A stretch of 41,090 bases of DNA from an uncultured bacterium (GTDB lineage Bacteria > Actinomycetota > Thermoleophilia > Solirubrobacterales > 70-9), in contig CAIUSP010000051.1 in NCBI GenBank assembly GCA_903901855.1, positions 1 through 41,090 on the forward strand, written 5' to 3'. The notes under the pieces were generated by a model, which was not told the origin of the DNA, searched no databases, and saw nothing but the letters and a program-made list of their open reading frames with translations. Shown in pieces: positions 32,174-39,660 of this stretch. Both the position numbers and the translations under genes were made by a program. The number at the start of each line of letters is the position of its first letter. Within the stretch, counting starts at the first letter, position 1.

Positions 32174-34156
32174 GTGATGGAGGGAGACGCACGAGGAACC
32201 CCCGGGGGTTCGGGATCGGAAGATCTCGACGCCACCATCGCTGCCCTGGAGGCCGAACTCGAGTCCGAACGGAAGTCGGCCGAGAAGTCGTTCGCCAGCG
32301 TCGAAGAGTCGCTCGACACCGGTGTCGAGACAGCCCCACCGGCTCCGCCGGCACCGCCGGCACCGTCGGATCAGGATCCTTGGGACGAACCCTTCGACGC
32401 CGGAGCCGCAAGTGGGTCGCCAGACGTGTCTCCTGTGACCCCCGACGTACGCTCGACGGCCGAGGAGGAACAGAGCATCGAACGGGTACGGCGTGAGATC
32501 GAGGACGACGCCGAGCGCCGGATCGAGTTCCGTACCGAGGCCGAGGTCGCTTCGGCTCGACTCGAGATGGAGGAGACGGTCAGGGAACAGGCTGCCGCAA
32601 ATCTCGCTGAGCGGATAGAGGAGATCAAGGCTGCGGCTGAGCGCCGTGCCTTTCGTGAATCGCAGGAGAAGCAGGCGGCCATCGAACAGCGATTCCGTTC
32701 TGAGCTGGAAGCGACCGAGCAGGATCTCGAGCGAGAACGAAAGGGAGCTGCCCAAGCAGCCGAGGAGGCCGAGAAACGACTCGAGGGACTGGCCGAGAGG
32801 GTGGAGACCGCAGAGCGTCGAGTGGAGCAGGCCGAGGAAAACCTCGCTGCCGAGAGGACGAGGCTGGAACGAGACGCTGAGGAGAAGGTCGCCGCAGAGA
32901 GCAAGAAGATCGAGGCCGAATACGAGGCAAGAGTCGCGCGAGAAGTCGAAGCACGGGCCGAGAAGGAGCTGAAACGGATCGAATCCGAGCAGCAAAAGAG
33001 CCTCACCGCGAGCGAGACCGAACTCAAAGGGGACTACGCATCGAAGCTGTCCGAGGCCACCGCAAAGGCGGTCGAGAAAGCGAACCGCGATGCGGAATCC
33101 CGGATCGCAGAGTTCCAGAAGGATGCCGATGCCAAGATCTCCGCCGCCGAATCGGCTCGTGACGAAGCGGTCGCCAAGGCGACGGAAGCGGAGATCGAGC
33201 GAAAGTCAGCCGCATCGACGGCTCGCGAGCGCGCCGCCAAGTGGCTCAAGGGACAGGTTGGCTCTGTGCGGAGGGAATCGATTCGTGACCTGCGGAGCGA
33301 GAGCGATCTGGCGATCGCGGCTGCCACCGAGAAGGCGGCGCTCGAAGCCGATGCACGGCTAGCGAGCGAATCCGAGCGGTTGAATACCGAAGCCAAGAAC
33401 AAGATCGAAGCGGCGAGAGACGATGCTCTTCGAGAGGCGCGTACCGAAGCAGAGGCATTGGCGGCGCCGCGCATCCAGGAGCTGGCCGCGGAGCTGGAGG
33501 AGGCAGCGAGCTCGCTCAGAGCGGCCGACCAGAAGCTCCAAGAGATGACAGCCCGCGCTCTGGCGGCGGAGGAACGTGCGGTCGAACTGGGCGACAAGAA
33601 GAAGCGGTCTCGCAAGGCTGAGAGAGACGAGGCGTTCGAGCTCGCCGCCAAACGAGCGGAGGATCTAGCAGTCAAGGCGAGTGCAGCCCAAGCCTATGCG
33701 ACGGTGGCAGAGATCCGGAGCTCCGCCAAGCCGCAGGGTGAGTTCGTGCCTCCGGCGCCAAAGGCGAGGAAATCCGGCGCCAAGAAGTCAGCGGCGAAGA
33801 AGCCAGCCGCGAAGAAGACCGCTGCAAAGAAACCGGCCTCCACGAAGAAGTCAGCGGCGAAGAAGCCAGCGACCAAGAAGCCAGCGACCAAGAAGCCAGC
33901 GACCAAGAAGCCAGCGGCCAAGAAGCGGAGCGGTTCAGGAGCAAGGTCAGGTACCGCCTCGAAGCGAAGGAGCAAGGTCGACTTGGACGCAGCCACCTTC
34001 GAAGACTTCAGGGAGATGGGCATGTCGGTGACCCAGGCAACCAGGGTGATCGCCTACCGGGAGCGGGGAGCGAAGTTCGAGTCGGTCGACGACCTCGCGG
34101 AGGTCCCGGGAATATCCAAGAGTCTGCTGGACGAGTTGCGGAAGTCCCGTAACTAG
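32174..34156 (+). CDS. long coiled-coil protein with histone H1-like Lys/Ala/Pro tract and C-terminal helix-hairpin-helix
   Basis: This 660-residue, very charged protein has no signal or membrane segment. Residues 1-100 are acidic and Pro-rich (PAPPAPPAP near 56-66). Residues about 100-530 are an almost continuous Glu/Ala/Arg/Lys coiled coil. Residues about 538-600 repeat AAKKP/ATKKP units like eukaryotic H1 and bacterial HU or Hc1 tails. Residues about 605-660 form a ComEA-type helix-hairpin-helix (VDLDAATFEDFREMGMSV, then VDDLAEVPGISKSLLDEL). Tail and HhH both predict DNA contact, and the coil predicts a dimeric rod. A chromosome-bridging or nucleoid role is inference. I know no named family with this exact order. 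Confidence 0.85.
   Translation: MMEGDARGTPGGSGSEDLDATIAALEAELESERKSAEKSFASVEESLDTGVETAPPAPPAPPAPSDQDPWDEPFDAGAASGSPDVSPVTPDVRSTAEEEQSIERVRREIEDDAERRIEFRTEAEVASARLEMEETVREQAAANLAERIEEIKAAAERRAFRESQEKQAAIEQRFRSELEATEQDLERERKGAAQAAEEAEKRLEGLAERVETAERRVEQAEENLAAERTRLERDAEEKVAAESKKIEAEYEARVAREVEARAEKELKRIESEQQKSLTASETELKGDYASKLSEATAKAVEKANRDAESRIAEFQKDADAKISAAESARDEAVAKATEAEIERKSAASTARERAAKWLKGQVGSVRRESIRDLRSESDLAIAAATEKAALEADARLASESERLNTEAKNKIEAARDDALREARTEAEALAAPRIQELAAELEEAASSLRAADQKLQEMTARALAAEERAVELGDKKKRSRKAERDEAFELAAKRAEDLAVKASAAQAYATVAEIRSSAKPQGEFVPPAPKARKSGAKKSAAKKPAAKKTAAKKPASTKKSAAKKPATKKPATKKPATKKPAAKKRSGSGARSGTASKRRSKVDLDAATFEDFREMGMSVTQATRVIAYRERGAKFESVDDLAEVPGISKSLLDELRKSRN
33856..33915 (+). 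repeat. 15-bp tandem repeat encoding ATKKP units
   Basis: The unit GACCAAGAAGCCAGC occurs three times perfectly at 33871-33885, 33886-33900 and 33901-33915, preceded by a near copy at 33856-33870 (GGCGAAGAAGCCAGC). Less regular copies extend back to about 33780. Perfect identity suggests recent unit expansion, so copy number may vary between strains. Confidence 0.85.
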
Positions 34157-34190
34157 TCGGATCTCTGAGCCCGCGATCTCCCTTCCCGGG

Positions 34191-34196
34191 TAGCCT
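34191..34196 (+). promoter_or_regulatory. -10 box before nadB, points to CTG as a leaderless start
   Basis: TAGCCT, then 7 bases, then CTG at 34204 in the nadB frame. The spacing equals that of the other leaderless genes in this window. Confidence 0.5.
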
Positions 34197-34203
34197 GAAC
34201 CTT

Positions 34204-35655
34204 CTGTCCGACGCGGAACGAGAATGCGATGTAGCAGTAATCGGCGGCGGGGCGGCCGGACTCTACGCTGCTCTCAGAGCGGCGGAGCGGGGAGCCAGGG
34301 TCACGCTGGTATCGCGGAAGACCCTCAGCGACTCATCCAGCTACTGGGCACAGGGCGGACTCGCGGCGGCGGTCGGCGCGGACGACTCTCCCGCCCTGCA
34401 CGTCGAAGACACGATGCAGGCCGGACGCTCGGCCTGCAGACGCTCGGCGGCGGAACTGCTCGCAAACGATGCTCCGGAGGCCGTCGCCGAGCTCGAGCGT
34501 CGCGGGGTCGCATTCGATCGTGACGCTGAGGGCAATCTCGCTCTTGCACTGGAGGGAGGCCACTCGCGCAGACGGATCGTGCATGCCGGTGGCGCAGGCA
34601 CGGGGCGTTGGATCACCGAGCGCCTTGCGGAACTCACGGCCGCAGAGGAGCGGATCGATCTGCTCGAGTCGTCTTCCGCTGTCGCGCTTTGGAGCGACGG
34701 TGACCGCTGCCATGGGGCCGTCCTCGAGGATGGGCTCCTCAAGGCGGGTTCGACGATCCTCTCGACCGGCGGAGCCGCTGCGTTGTGGCGCAGGACTACC
34801 AACCCCCGTGGTGCGGTGGGAGCAGGGCACGTGATGGCGGCGCATGCGGGAGCCGAACTGGCGGATCTTGAGTTCTGCCAGTTCCACCCGACCGCGCTGA
34901 CCCTCCCGGGTTCCGAGTACGACGGAATGCTGGTCACCGAAGCGGTTCGCGGAGAAGGTGCGACTCTGACCGACTCTGCGGGTGAGAGATTCATCGACGA
35001 GCTCGCCCCACGAGACGAGGTCACCGTGGCGATCCTCGAGCGGATCGACCAAACCGGTTCCTCACACGTGGACCTCGACCTGCGCGGACTGGATCGGGAT
35101 CGATTCCCGAATATCTTCGAAGGACTGTCGAGGGCGGGGATCGATGCTGAGACCCGACCCGTACCGGTGCTCCCAGCCGCGCACTACGCGATCGGCGGTG
35201 TCGCGACCGACCTCGAGGGCCGCAGCACTCTTCCAGGACTCTTCGCAGTCGGGGAGTGCGCGAGTACCGGCTTGCACGGAGCAAATCGACTTGCCTCCAA
35301 CTCGCTCACCGAGTGCATCGTCCTCGGTGGGCGCGCTGCCGACGCGGCGGTGGATGAACTCCCGGACCCAGTCGCGCCCGCCCCTCCATCGGAATGGCGA
35401 TTTACACCTCCTACCGAAGGAACTCGCGACGCCGTCTGGAAGCTCGCTGGCCCGTTGCGAGAGCCGGCAGATCTCGAGGAACTCCTGAACGACCCCTATC
35501 CGCTCGCCGTCGAAATTGCGCGCTCCGCTCTCTCGAGGGAGGAATCGAGAGGATGTCATCGCAGGACCGACCGAACCGCCCCCGACCCGGGGCTCGATCG
35601 CAGTCACTTGATCCACGCCGCCGACGGTGAGCTGCGCTGGGAGGAGTGGGAGTAG
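34204..35655 (+). CDS. nadB: L-aspartate oxidase, apparent CTG start
   Basis: This FAD enzyme oxidises L-aspartate to iminoaspartate, the first step of NAD synthesis. The N-terminal FAD motif DVAVIGGGAAGLYAAL and the SSYWAQGGLAAAV loop are present in frame upstream of the first ATG (34414), so that ATG cannot be the start. Further motifs are EFCQFHPTAL, GERFIDEL, HYAIGGV, GLHGANRLASNSLTE and ESRGCHRRTD. Between the previous stop TAA (34150-34152) and the FAD motif there is no ATG, GTG or TTG in frame. CTG occurs at 34165, 34195 and 34204, and only 34204 fits the upstream TAGCCT box. The length is then 483 residues. nadA and nadC are not in the window. Confidence 0.92.
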   Translation: MSDAERECDVAVIGGGAAGLYAALRAAERGARVTLVSRKTLSDSSSYWAQGGLAAAVGADDSPALHVEDTMQAGRSACRRSAAELLANDAPEAVAELERRGVAFDRDAEGNLALALEGGHSRRRIVHAGGAGTGRWITERLAELTAAEERIDLLESSSAVALWSDGDRCHGAVLEDGLLKAGSTILSTGGAAALWRRTTNPRGAVGAGHVMAAHAGAELADLEFCQFHPTALTLPGSEYDGMLVTEAVRGEGATLTDSAGERFIDELAPRDEVTVAILERIDQTGSSHVDLDLRGLDRDRFPNIFEGLSRAGIDAETRPVPVLPAAHYAIGGVATDLEGRSTLPGLFAVGECASTGLHGANRLASNSLTECIVLGGRAADAAVDELPDPVAPAPPSEWRFTPPTEGTRDAVWKLAGPLREPADLEELLNDPYPLAVEIARSALSREESRGCHRRTDRTAPDPGLDRSHLIHAADGELRWEEWE

Positions 35656-35812
35656 TCGGCTTTCGGCAAGCGCACGGACCTTGTGTCGATTGCGTACAAG
35701 TTGCAACAACTCGAAACCTTCTCTACCATCGGCGCGCCCCATGGCGCAGCATCTTCAGTTGGCCGTGGCGCGCCCCCCAAGTCCACCAACCCGAAATCGA
35801 GGCGAACTACAG

Positions 35813-36439
35813 ATGCCGATTGCATATAAGGAATGGGCCGTAACGGTCCGGGCTCTCTCCGAGGGTGAGCAGTTGCTCACGGTCCAGAAGGGCGATCCTG
35901 ACAGCCCTGATTCCCCACCGGACATCGAGCATGAACGCTTCTTCCTCTTTCCCACCTTCGACCACCAGAGGAACGATCTGGTTCGCGAATCGCACCACTC
36001 CGAGCTCGACCGTGCACTCGAAGAAGGTGTCTGGCCTGATGAGGACCCGCCGGCAAGGGCGCTGCTCCAAGACGGAGGTATTCCTCAGCCCGACCGGGTT
36101 CGTGTTCGCGCCTGGGCTGAGGTGACCGGGAGTATCAGGGCCGAAGCACCACACGCCCTCGACTCGCTCTCCCCCTTCCACGTATGGACAGGTGATTACG
36201 CCCGCAAGCGACTCGGTTGGCAGAGTTCAGAGCCACTCCACGTGCTCCTCCTGAGGGTTCATCGGATTCCGCGGCCGGTCACGGTCAAGGTTCGCGAGGA
36301 ACACCGCGGTCTCGATCGCTGGATCGAGTTCGATCGGGACCTCCCGTTCGAAGGAACTCCGGTGATGGCCGATTCGGAGTTCGTTCGCGCGGCCACGTCG
36401 ATCGCCGAGATCTGTCAGGGCGAAGCGATCCTCGCCTGA
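35813..36439 (+). CDS. DUF1802 family protein
   Basis: The 208-residue soluble protein starts AYKEWAVTVRALSEGEQLLTVQKGD and has FFLFPTFDHQRNDL near residue 43, the signature start of DUF1802, whose function is not known. The second half (about 80-208) has RVRVWAEVTGSI-type strands and an HVWTGDYARKRLGW segment (about 123-136). The ATG at 35813 has GAGG ten bases upstream. An alternative in-frame ATG at 35741 is preceded by TACCAT 11 bases upstream and would add 24 residues without family support. The 157-base gap after nadB holds only a small AGTTG-CAA-CAACT hairpin (about 35698-35710). Confidence 0.8.
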   Translation: MPIAYKEWAVTVRALSEGEQLLTVQKGDPDSPDSPPDIEHERFFLFPTFDHQRNDLVRESHHSELDRALEEGVWPDEDPPARALLQDGGIPQPDRVRVRAWAEVTGSIRAEAPHALDSLSPFHVWTGDYARKRLGWQSSEPLHVLLLRVHRIPRPVTVKVREEHRGLDRWIEFDRDLPFEGTPVMADSEFVRAATSIAEICQGEAILA

Positions 36440-36474
36440 TTCGGATTCTTCCGGGAGTCGCCGGAGACCGTCGC

Positions 36475-36480
36475 TAGGCT
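36475..36480 (+). promoter_or_regulatory. -10 box of the 36487 gene, probable leaderless transcript
   Basis: TAGGCT, then 6 bases, then ATG at 36487. The AGGAG within the spacer is too close to the ATG to serve as a normal ribosome site. Confidence 0.6.
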
Positions 36481-36486
36481 CAGGAG

Positions 36487-37266
36487 ATGCCCTGGGCTGA
36501 AACGGAATCACTCAGCTTCATCGCCCGCCACGACGAGGCCGACACCTCTTGCGCCCAGCGGATCCTCGACGCTCTCGAGGACCGCAGGATGCGCCTCGAG
36601 GATGACTTCGAAACCGCCCCTGGCGACGTCACGGTGGTGATCCACGACAACCCCGCAACCCTCTCCCTGAGTCAACCCTTGATTCCGTTGGCGAGGTGGA
36701 GTTCGACCCCCTCTGCCCGTAGGTACGTGGCCGGCTGGACGATGGCTAGGGAACTCCACCTGCTCGACGATGACTGGATGGCGCGCCGTGCGGCAGGCCC
36801 CGATTCATTGGAGGCCCTGCGGGGAACGGCTGAGCGCCTCTATACCCAATTGGTGGTGGCTGCAAACAATCCCAAGCTGCCGCCGCCGTGGGGGCCGCGG
36901 CACCTCGCCACCTACTACCGCTGGGCCTGGCTGATCGAGGGTGCCGCCCAGCATTTCTCCGGTCAATCAGGCCTGTTCCGACCGGCGGTGATGAACCGGC
37001 TGCGGGAGGGTGATCGACCCTCCTTTCCTCCGAGCATCCGGGACGCCCTGGTGCTGGGCGGAACGGTGTTCGACTTGCTGGATCGCAACGAGGGAAGAGA
37101 GGCATGTCTGGTGCTCGTCTCGAGGCTGCGAAAGGACGGAGCGGAGGGCAACCTCGAGACCGCCTTCAAGGCGCGGTTGCGGGAAATCGAGGCTGCGTGG
37201 CGGGACCACCTGGCCGAGATGGTCGGGCAACCCGAACCAGCCGCTCCTGACCGGAACGACTACTGA
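36487..37266 (+). CDS. gluzincin-like (peptidase MA-type) protein lacking a visible HExxH
   Basis: This 259-residue protein has no signal peptide. The N-terminal part (about 1-75) resembles the beta domain before peptidase MA-type gluzincins: FIARHDEAD, a helix with AQRILDALEDRR, a DVTVVIHDN strand. A later WLIEGAAQHFSG (about 145-156) matches the third zinc-ligand helix (W-L-x-E-G-x-A) of that group. The helix that should carry HExxH reads RLYTQLVVAANN, with no His-Glu pair, so the enzyme is probably inactive or the likeness is structural only. Its stop overlaps the end of mec on the other strand by 7 bases. Function is unknown. Confidence 0.7.
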   Translation: MPWAETESLSFIARHDEADTSCAQRILDALEDRRMRLEDDFETAPGDVTVVIHDNPATLSLSQPLIPLARWSSTPSARRYVAGWTMARELHLLDDDWMARRAAGPDSLEALRGTAERLYTQLVVAANNPKLPPPWGPRHLATYYRWAWLIEGAAQHFSGQSGLFRPAVMNRLREGDRPSFPPSIRDALVLGGTVFDLLDRNEGREACLVLVSRLRKDGAEGNLETAFKARLREIEAAWRDHLAEMVGQPEPAAPDRNDY

Positions 37267-37655
37267 TCCAGCGGTATCTCGGTCACGGAGCCTTCGACGA
37301 TGTCGAAGGCTCGAATCGGTTCCTCTTCTCCCTCTGCCAGTGAGACGATGAGATAGGCGACGCCGGGGTAGGTGGCGAGATTGATGTCGGTCTGCGAGGG
37401 ATAGGCAGCACTCTTGGTGTGTGAGTGATAGATGCCTACGAGCTCCTCCCCGGCCCGATCCATCTCCTGCATGATGCGGAACTGATCCTTTGCATCGAGG
37501 CTGTAGCGGAGCGGACTCGCCTCGGCGTTGATCGCCCGGTAGAGAGTCCGCGCCACCCGATCCGGTCCGCCACCGAGCAACCCGCAGCACTCGTTCGGTA
37601 GGTCGTCGCGGGCGTGGGCCAGCATGGCTTCCCTGATATCCGGAGTCAGCTTCAA
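37260..37655 (-). CDS. mec: JAMM/MPN+ metalloprotease, Mec-like
   Basis: This 131-residue zinc isopeptidase-type protein has a complete JAMM motif: Glu22 (NECCGLLGG), His77-Ser-His79 and Ser87-x2-Asp90 (HSHTKSAAYPSQTD). The closest known context is Mycobacterium tuberculosis, where Mec removes cysteine from the carrier CysO after CysM has built it. Here it follows cysM by 43 bases, which supports the same pathway, but no cysO lies between. The only start codon at the family position is TTG 37653-37655, with no clear ribosome site. An alternative is ATG at residue 11, which would still keep Glu22. Confidence 0.88.
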   Translation of the reverse strand: MKLTPDIREAMLAHARDDLPNECCGLLGGGPDRVARTLYRAINAEASPLRYSLDAKDQFRIMQEMDRAGEELVGIYHSHTKSAAYPSQTDINLATYPGVAYLIVSLAEGEEEPIRAFDIVEGSVTEIPLDQ

Positions 37656-37698
37656 ATCGACCGTGAGGCTCGAGATCCAGGGAGAGGGAGGAGTCTCA

Positions 37699-38667
37699 CT
37701 ACCACCAGACCGTGGAGTCGAGATCCGTCAACTCCTCGATCGGTTTGTCGTAGATCCCTGAGGAGAGGTACTTCCAGCCATCGTCTGGAATCAGGAACAC
37801 GACGTTGCCCCCATCGAGCTCACCGGCGATCCGGTTCGCCACGCATGCGACCGCTCCCCCCGACACTCCGGAGAACACGCCCTCCTCATGGAGCAGCTTC
37901 TGTGTCCAGACGACGGAGTCCTGATTGGAGACCATGATCTTGCGGTCGAGCAACTCGATATCGAAGATCGGCGGTATGAAGCCGTCGTCGAGCGACCGAA
38001 GTCCGGACACGAGTTCTCCCTGCATGGGTTCGGCGGCGACGAGCAGGGTCTCTGGGTCGTGCTCCTTGAGACGCCTCCCGTTACCCATCAGAGTTCCTCC
38101 GGTACCAAGTCCGGCCACGAACGCGGAGATCTCGTCGAGCTCCTCGAGGATCTCCACCGCGGTGCCGTTGTAGTGGGCCATCGGGTTGGCCTGATTGCCG
38201 TACTGGTAGGGCATGTAGTAACTCGAGTCCGCCTCTGCCATCTCCAGAGCCAGCTCGACAGCGCCGTTGGATCCCTTCGAACCCTCGGAGTAGACGATCT
38301 CCGCTCCGTACATCCGCAGCAACTGGGTGCGTTCCTCGGTCACGTTGTCGGGCATGACGACCTTGAGCGGATACCCCTTGCGGCGGCAGATCATCGACAG
38401 CGAGATGCCGGTGTTCCCCGAGGTAGGTTCGAGGATCGTCTGGCCGGGCTCGATCGCGCCCCTGGACTCCGCATCCTCGATCAACGAGCGGGCGACTCTG
38501 TCCTTGACAGACCCAGTGGGGTTCCTGCCCTCGAGCTTGGCCCAGATGCGAACCGAAGGGTTCGGAGAGAGCCGCGGCAATTCCACCAAGGGCGTATTGC
38601 CGATCGACTCGATCACGTTGCCGAATCGGCCTCCGCACGGGCGGTTGAGCAGGTAGTCACCAGACAT
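37699..38667 (-). CDS. cysM: cysteine synthase, CysM type
   Basis: This PLP enzyme is similar to mycobacterial CysM, which uses O-phosphoserine and thiocarboxylated CysO. The 322-residue protein has IGNTPLVEL near residue 22, the PLP lysine Lys55 in NPTGSVKDR, EPTSGNTGISL near 78, AGLGTGGTLMG near 178 and a long C-terminal segment with DGWKYLSSGIYD shared with M. tuberculosis CysM. ATG 38665-38667 is preferred because TATGAT lies 9 bases upstream. An in-frame ATG at 38688 would sit within the palindrome and ahead of that -10. It heads a cysM-mec unit and is divergent from an amino acid ABC transporter. Confidence 0.92.
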   Translation of the reverse strand: MSGDYLLNRPCGGRFGNVIESIGNTPLVELPRLSPNPSVRIWAKLEGRNPTGSVKDRVARSLIEDAESRGAIEPGQTILEPTSGNTGISLSMICRRKGYPLKVVMPDNVTEERTQLLRMYGAEIVYSEGSKGSNGAVELALEMAEADSSYYMPYQYGNQANPMAHYNGTAVEILEELDEISAFVAGLGTGGTLMGNGRRLKEHDPETLLVAAEPMQGELVSGLRSLDDGFIPPIFDIELLDRKIMVSNQDSVVWTQKLLHEEGVFSGVSGGAVACVANRIAGELDGGNVVFLIPDDGWKYLSSGIYDKPIEELTDLDSTVWW

Positions 38668-38676
38668 CAGGTCAAC

Positions 38677-38682
38677 ATCATA
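38677..38682 (-). promoter_or_regulatory. candidate -10 box of cysM-mec
   Basis: TATGAT on the minus strand ends 9 bases before the cysM ATG at 38667 and abuts the 15-bp inverted repeat. Confidence 0.5.
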
Positions 38683-38697
38683 CTTCATTAAATGAAG
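38683..38697. promoter_or_regulatory. 15-bp inverted repeat, candidate operator between cysM and the ABC transporter
   Basis: CTTCATT-A-AATGAAG is a perfect inverted repeat with 7-base arms and one central base, AT-rich in a GC-rich genome. It lies directly upstream of the cysM -10 box, in the divergent gap shared with the transporter operon. This is the expected position for a dimeric regulator controlling cysteine synthesis and uptake together. Confidence 0.5.
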
Positions 38698-38737
38698 CCA
38701 TTGGTGGTTCGGGCTCCACCACTGCCAACAAAACTCC

Positions 38738-38743
38738 TATCGT
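38738..38743 (+). promoter_or_regulatory. candidate -10 box of the amino acid ABC transporter operon
   Basis: TATCGT in the gap between cysM and the binding-protein gene would give a leader of about 50 bases. The leader ends in AAGGAGAGGAAGAGG before the ATG at 38800. Confidence 0.35.
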
Positions 38744-38799
38744 GCCTTCCTGTGGGCGACAACACCGCCGCCCCGGTAAGGAGAGGAAGAGGTAGAGAA

Positions 38800-39603
38800 A
38801 TGAAGAAACGATCACTCGCTTTCGTCGCTGTAATCGGTGCTCTGCTTGCTGGAGTCATTGTGACCGGTTGCGGCAGCAGTTCCGACTCGGGCAGCGGCAA
38901 TACCCTGCTGGTCGGGTCCGATATCCCCTATCCGCCGTTCGAGCAGGGCGAGGCCCCTGACTACGACGGATTCGATATCGAGTTGGTCAACGAGATCGCC
39001 GACCGCACCGGAAAGACGGTGAAGTACCAGGACACGGCGTTCGACACGATCTTCCGTGATGTCGCTCAAGGGAAATTCGACATGGTGGCTTCGGCCGCGA
39101 CGATCACGCCTGAGCGTGAGCAGACGGTCGATTTCTCAGACCCGTACTACGAGGCTAATCAGGCGATAGTGGTGGCAAGCGGCTCAGACATCGAGTCCGT
39201 CGAGGATCTCGACGGAAAGATCATCGGTGCCCAAGACGGTACCACCGGCGAGGCCTATGCAAACGACGAGATCTCCGCTGACAGCGTCCGCGGTTATGCG
39301 CAGGGCCCCGAGGCCATCCAGGCCGCGAAGGCCGGTCAAGTAGATGCAGTGATCATCGACGAGCCGGTTGCCCAGGATGCGCTGAGCAGTCAGAGTGGGA
39401 TCGAGATTGCCGCTGTGATTTCGACCGGTGAGCTCTACGGCTTCGCATTCGCTCAGGACAACGATTCCCTCAGGGAAGAGATCAACGAGGCCTTGCAGGA
39501 GATCAAGGACGATGGAACCCTCCAGAAGATCTACGAGAAGTGGTTCCCCGGCGTCGATGTCCCGGAGTCCGTCCTAAGCGGGACCAACGAGTCGTTGAAG
39601 TAA
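38800..39603 (+). CDS. family 3 amino acid ABC transporter substrate-binding lipoprotein
   Basis: This is a 267-residue periplasmic-type receptor tethered as a lipoprotein. The signal peptide (1-23) ends VTGCGSSSDSGSG with Cys24 as the lipid site. The solute-binding family 3 fold follows: SDIPYPPFEQGEAPDYDGFDIEL near residue 45, FDMVASAATITPEREQTVDFSDP near 95 and DAVIIDEPVA near 180. The substrate class is polar amino acids. Cystine is suggested by the neighbouring cysM but is not proven by residues. A longer frame begins at 38692, but the strong ribosome site and the signal peptide fix ATG 38800. Confidence 0.93.
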   Translation: MKKRSLAFVAVIGALLAGVIVTGCGSSSDSGSGNTLLVGSDIPYPPFEQGEAPDYDGFDIELVNEIADRTGKTVKYQDTAFDTIFRDVAQGKFDMVASAATITPEREQTVDFSDPYYEANQAIVVASGSDIESVEDLDGKIIGAQDGTTGEAYANDEISADSVRGYAQGPEAIQAAKAGQVDAVIIDEPVAQDALSSQSGIEIAAVISTGELYGFAFAQDNDSLREEINEALQEIKDDGTLQKIYEKWFPGVDVPESVLSGTNESLK

Positions 39604-39634
39604 TCGGCCCACGAAGAAAAGTAGGTTCTGATTG

Positions 39635-39660
39635 CGAGGGGCGCCTGCGGGCGCCCCTCG
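39635..39660 (+). terminator. strong hairpin between binding-protein and permease genes (attenuator)
   Basis: CGAGGGGCGCC, a 4-base loop and GGCGCCCCTCG form a perfect 11-bp stem, followed by TCTTCC rather than a clean U-run. It lies 32 bases after the binding-protein stop. Such hairpins protect the upstream message and reduce read-through, giving more receptor than permease. Confidence 0.7.

Noticed and set aside
33780-33930. Short repeats as a CRISPR array or minisatellite outside a gene
   Set aside because: The repeat has no spacers, is 15 bases long, and stays in frame inside a coding region as Lys-rich protein repeats.
34150-34414. nadB broken by a frameshift or truncated
   Set aside because: The FAD motif and all later motifs are in one uninterrupted frame. 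Only the start codon is non-standard.
35656-35812. Possible small gene or regulatory RNA between nadB and the DUF1802 gene
   Set aside because: Only a 5-bp hairpin (AGTTG-CAA-CAACT, about 35698-35710) and a TACCAT box at 35724-35729 are visible. There is no terminator and no supported frame.
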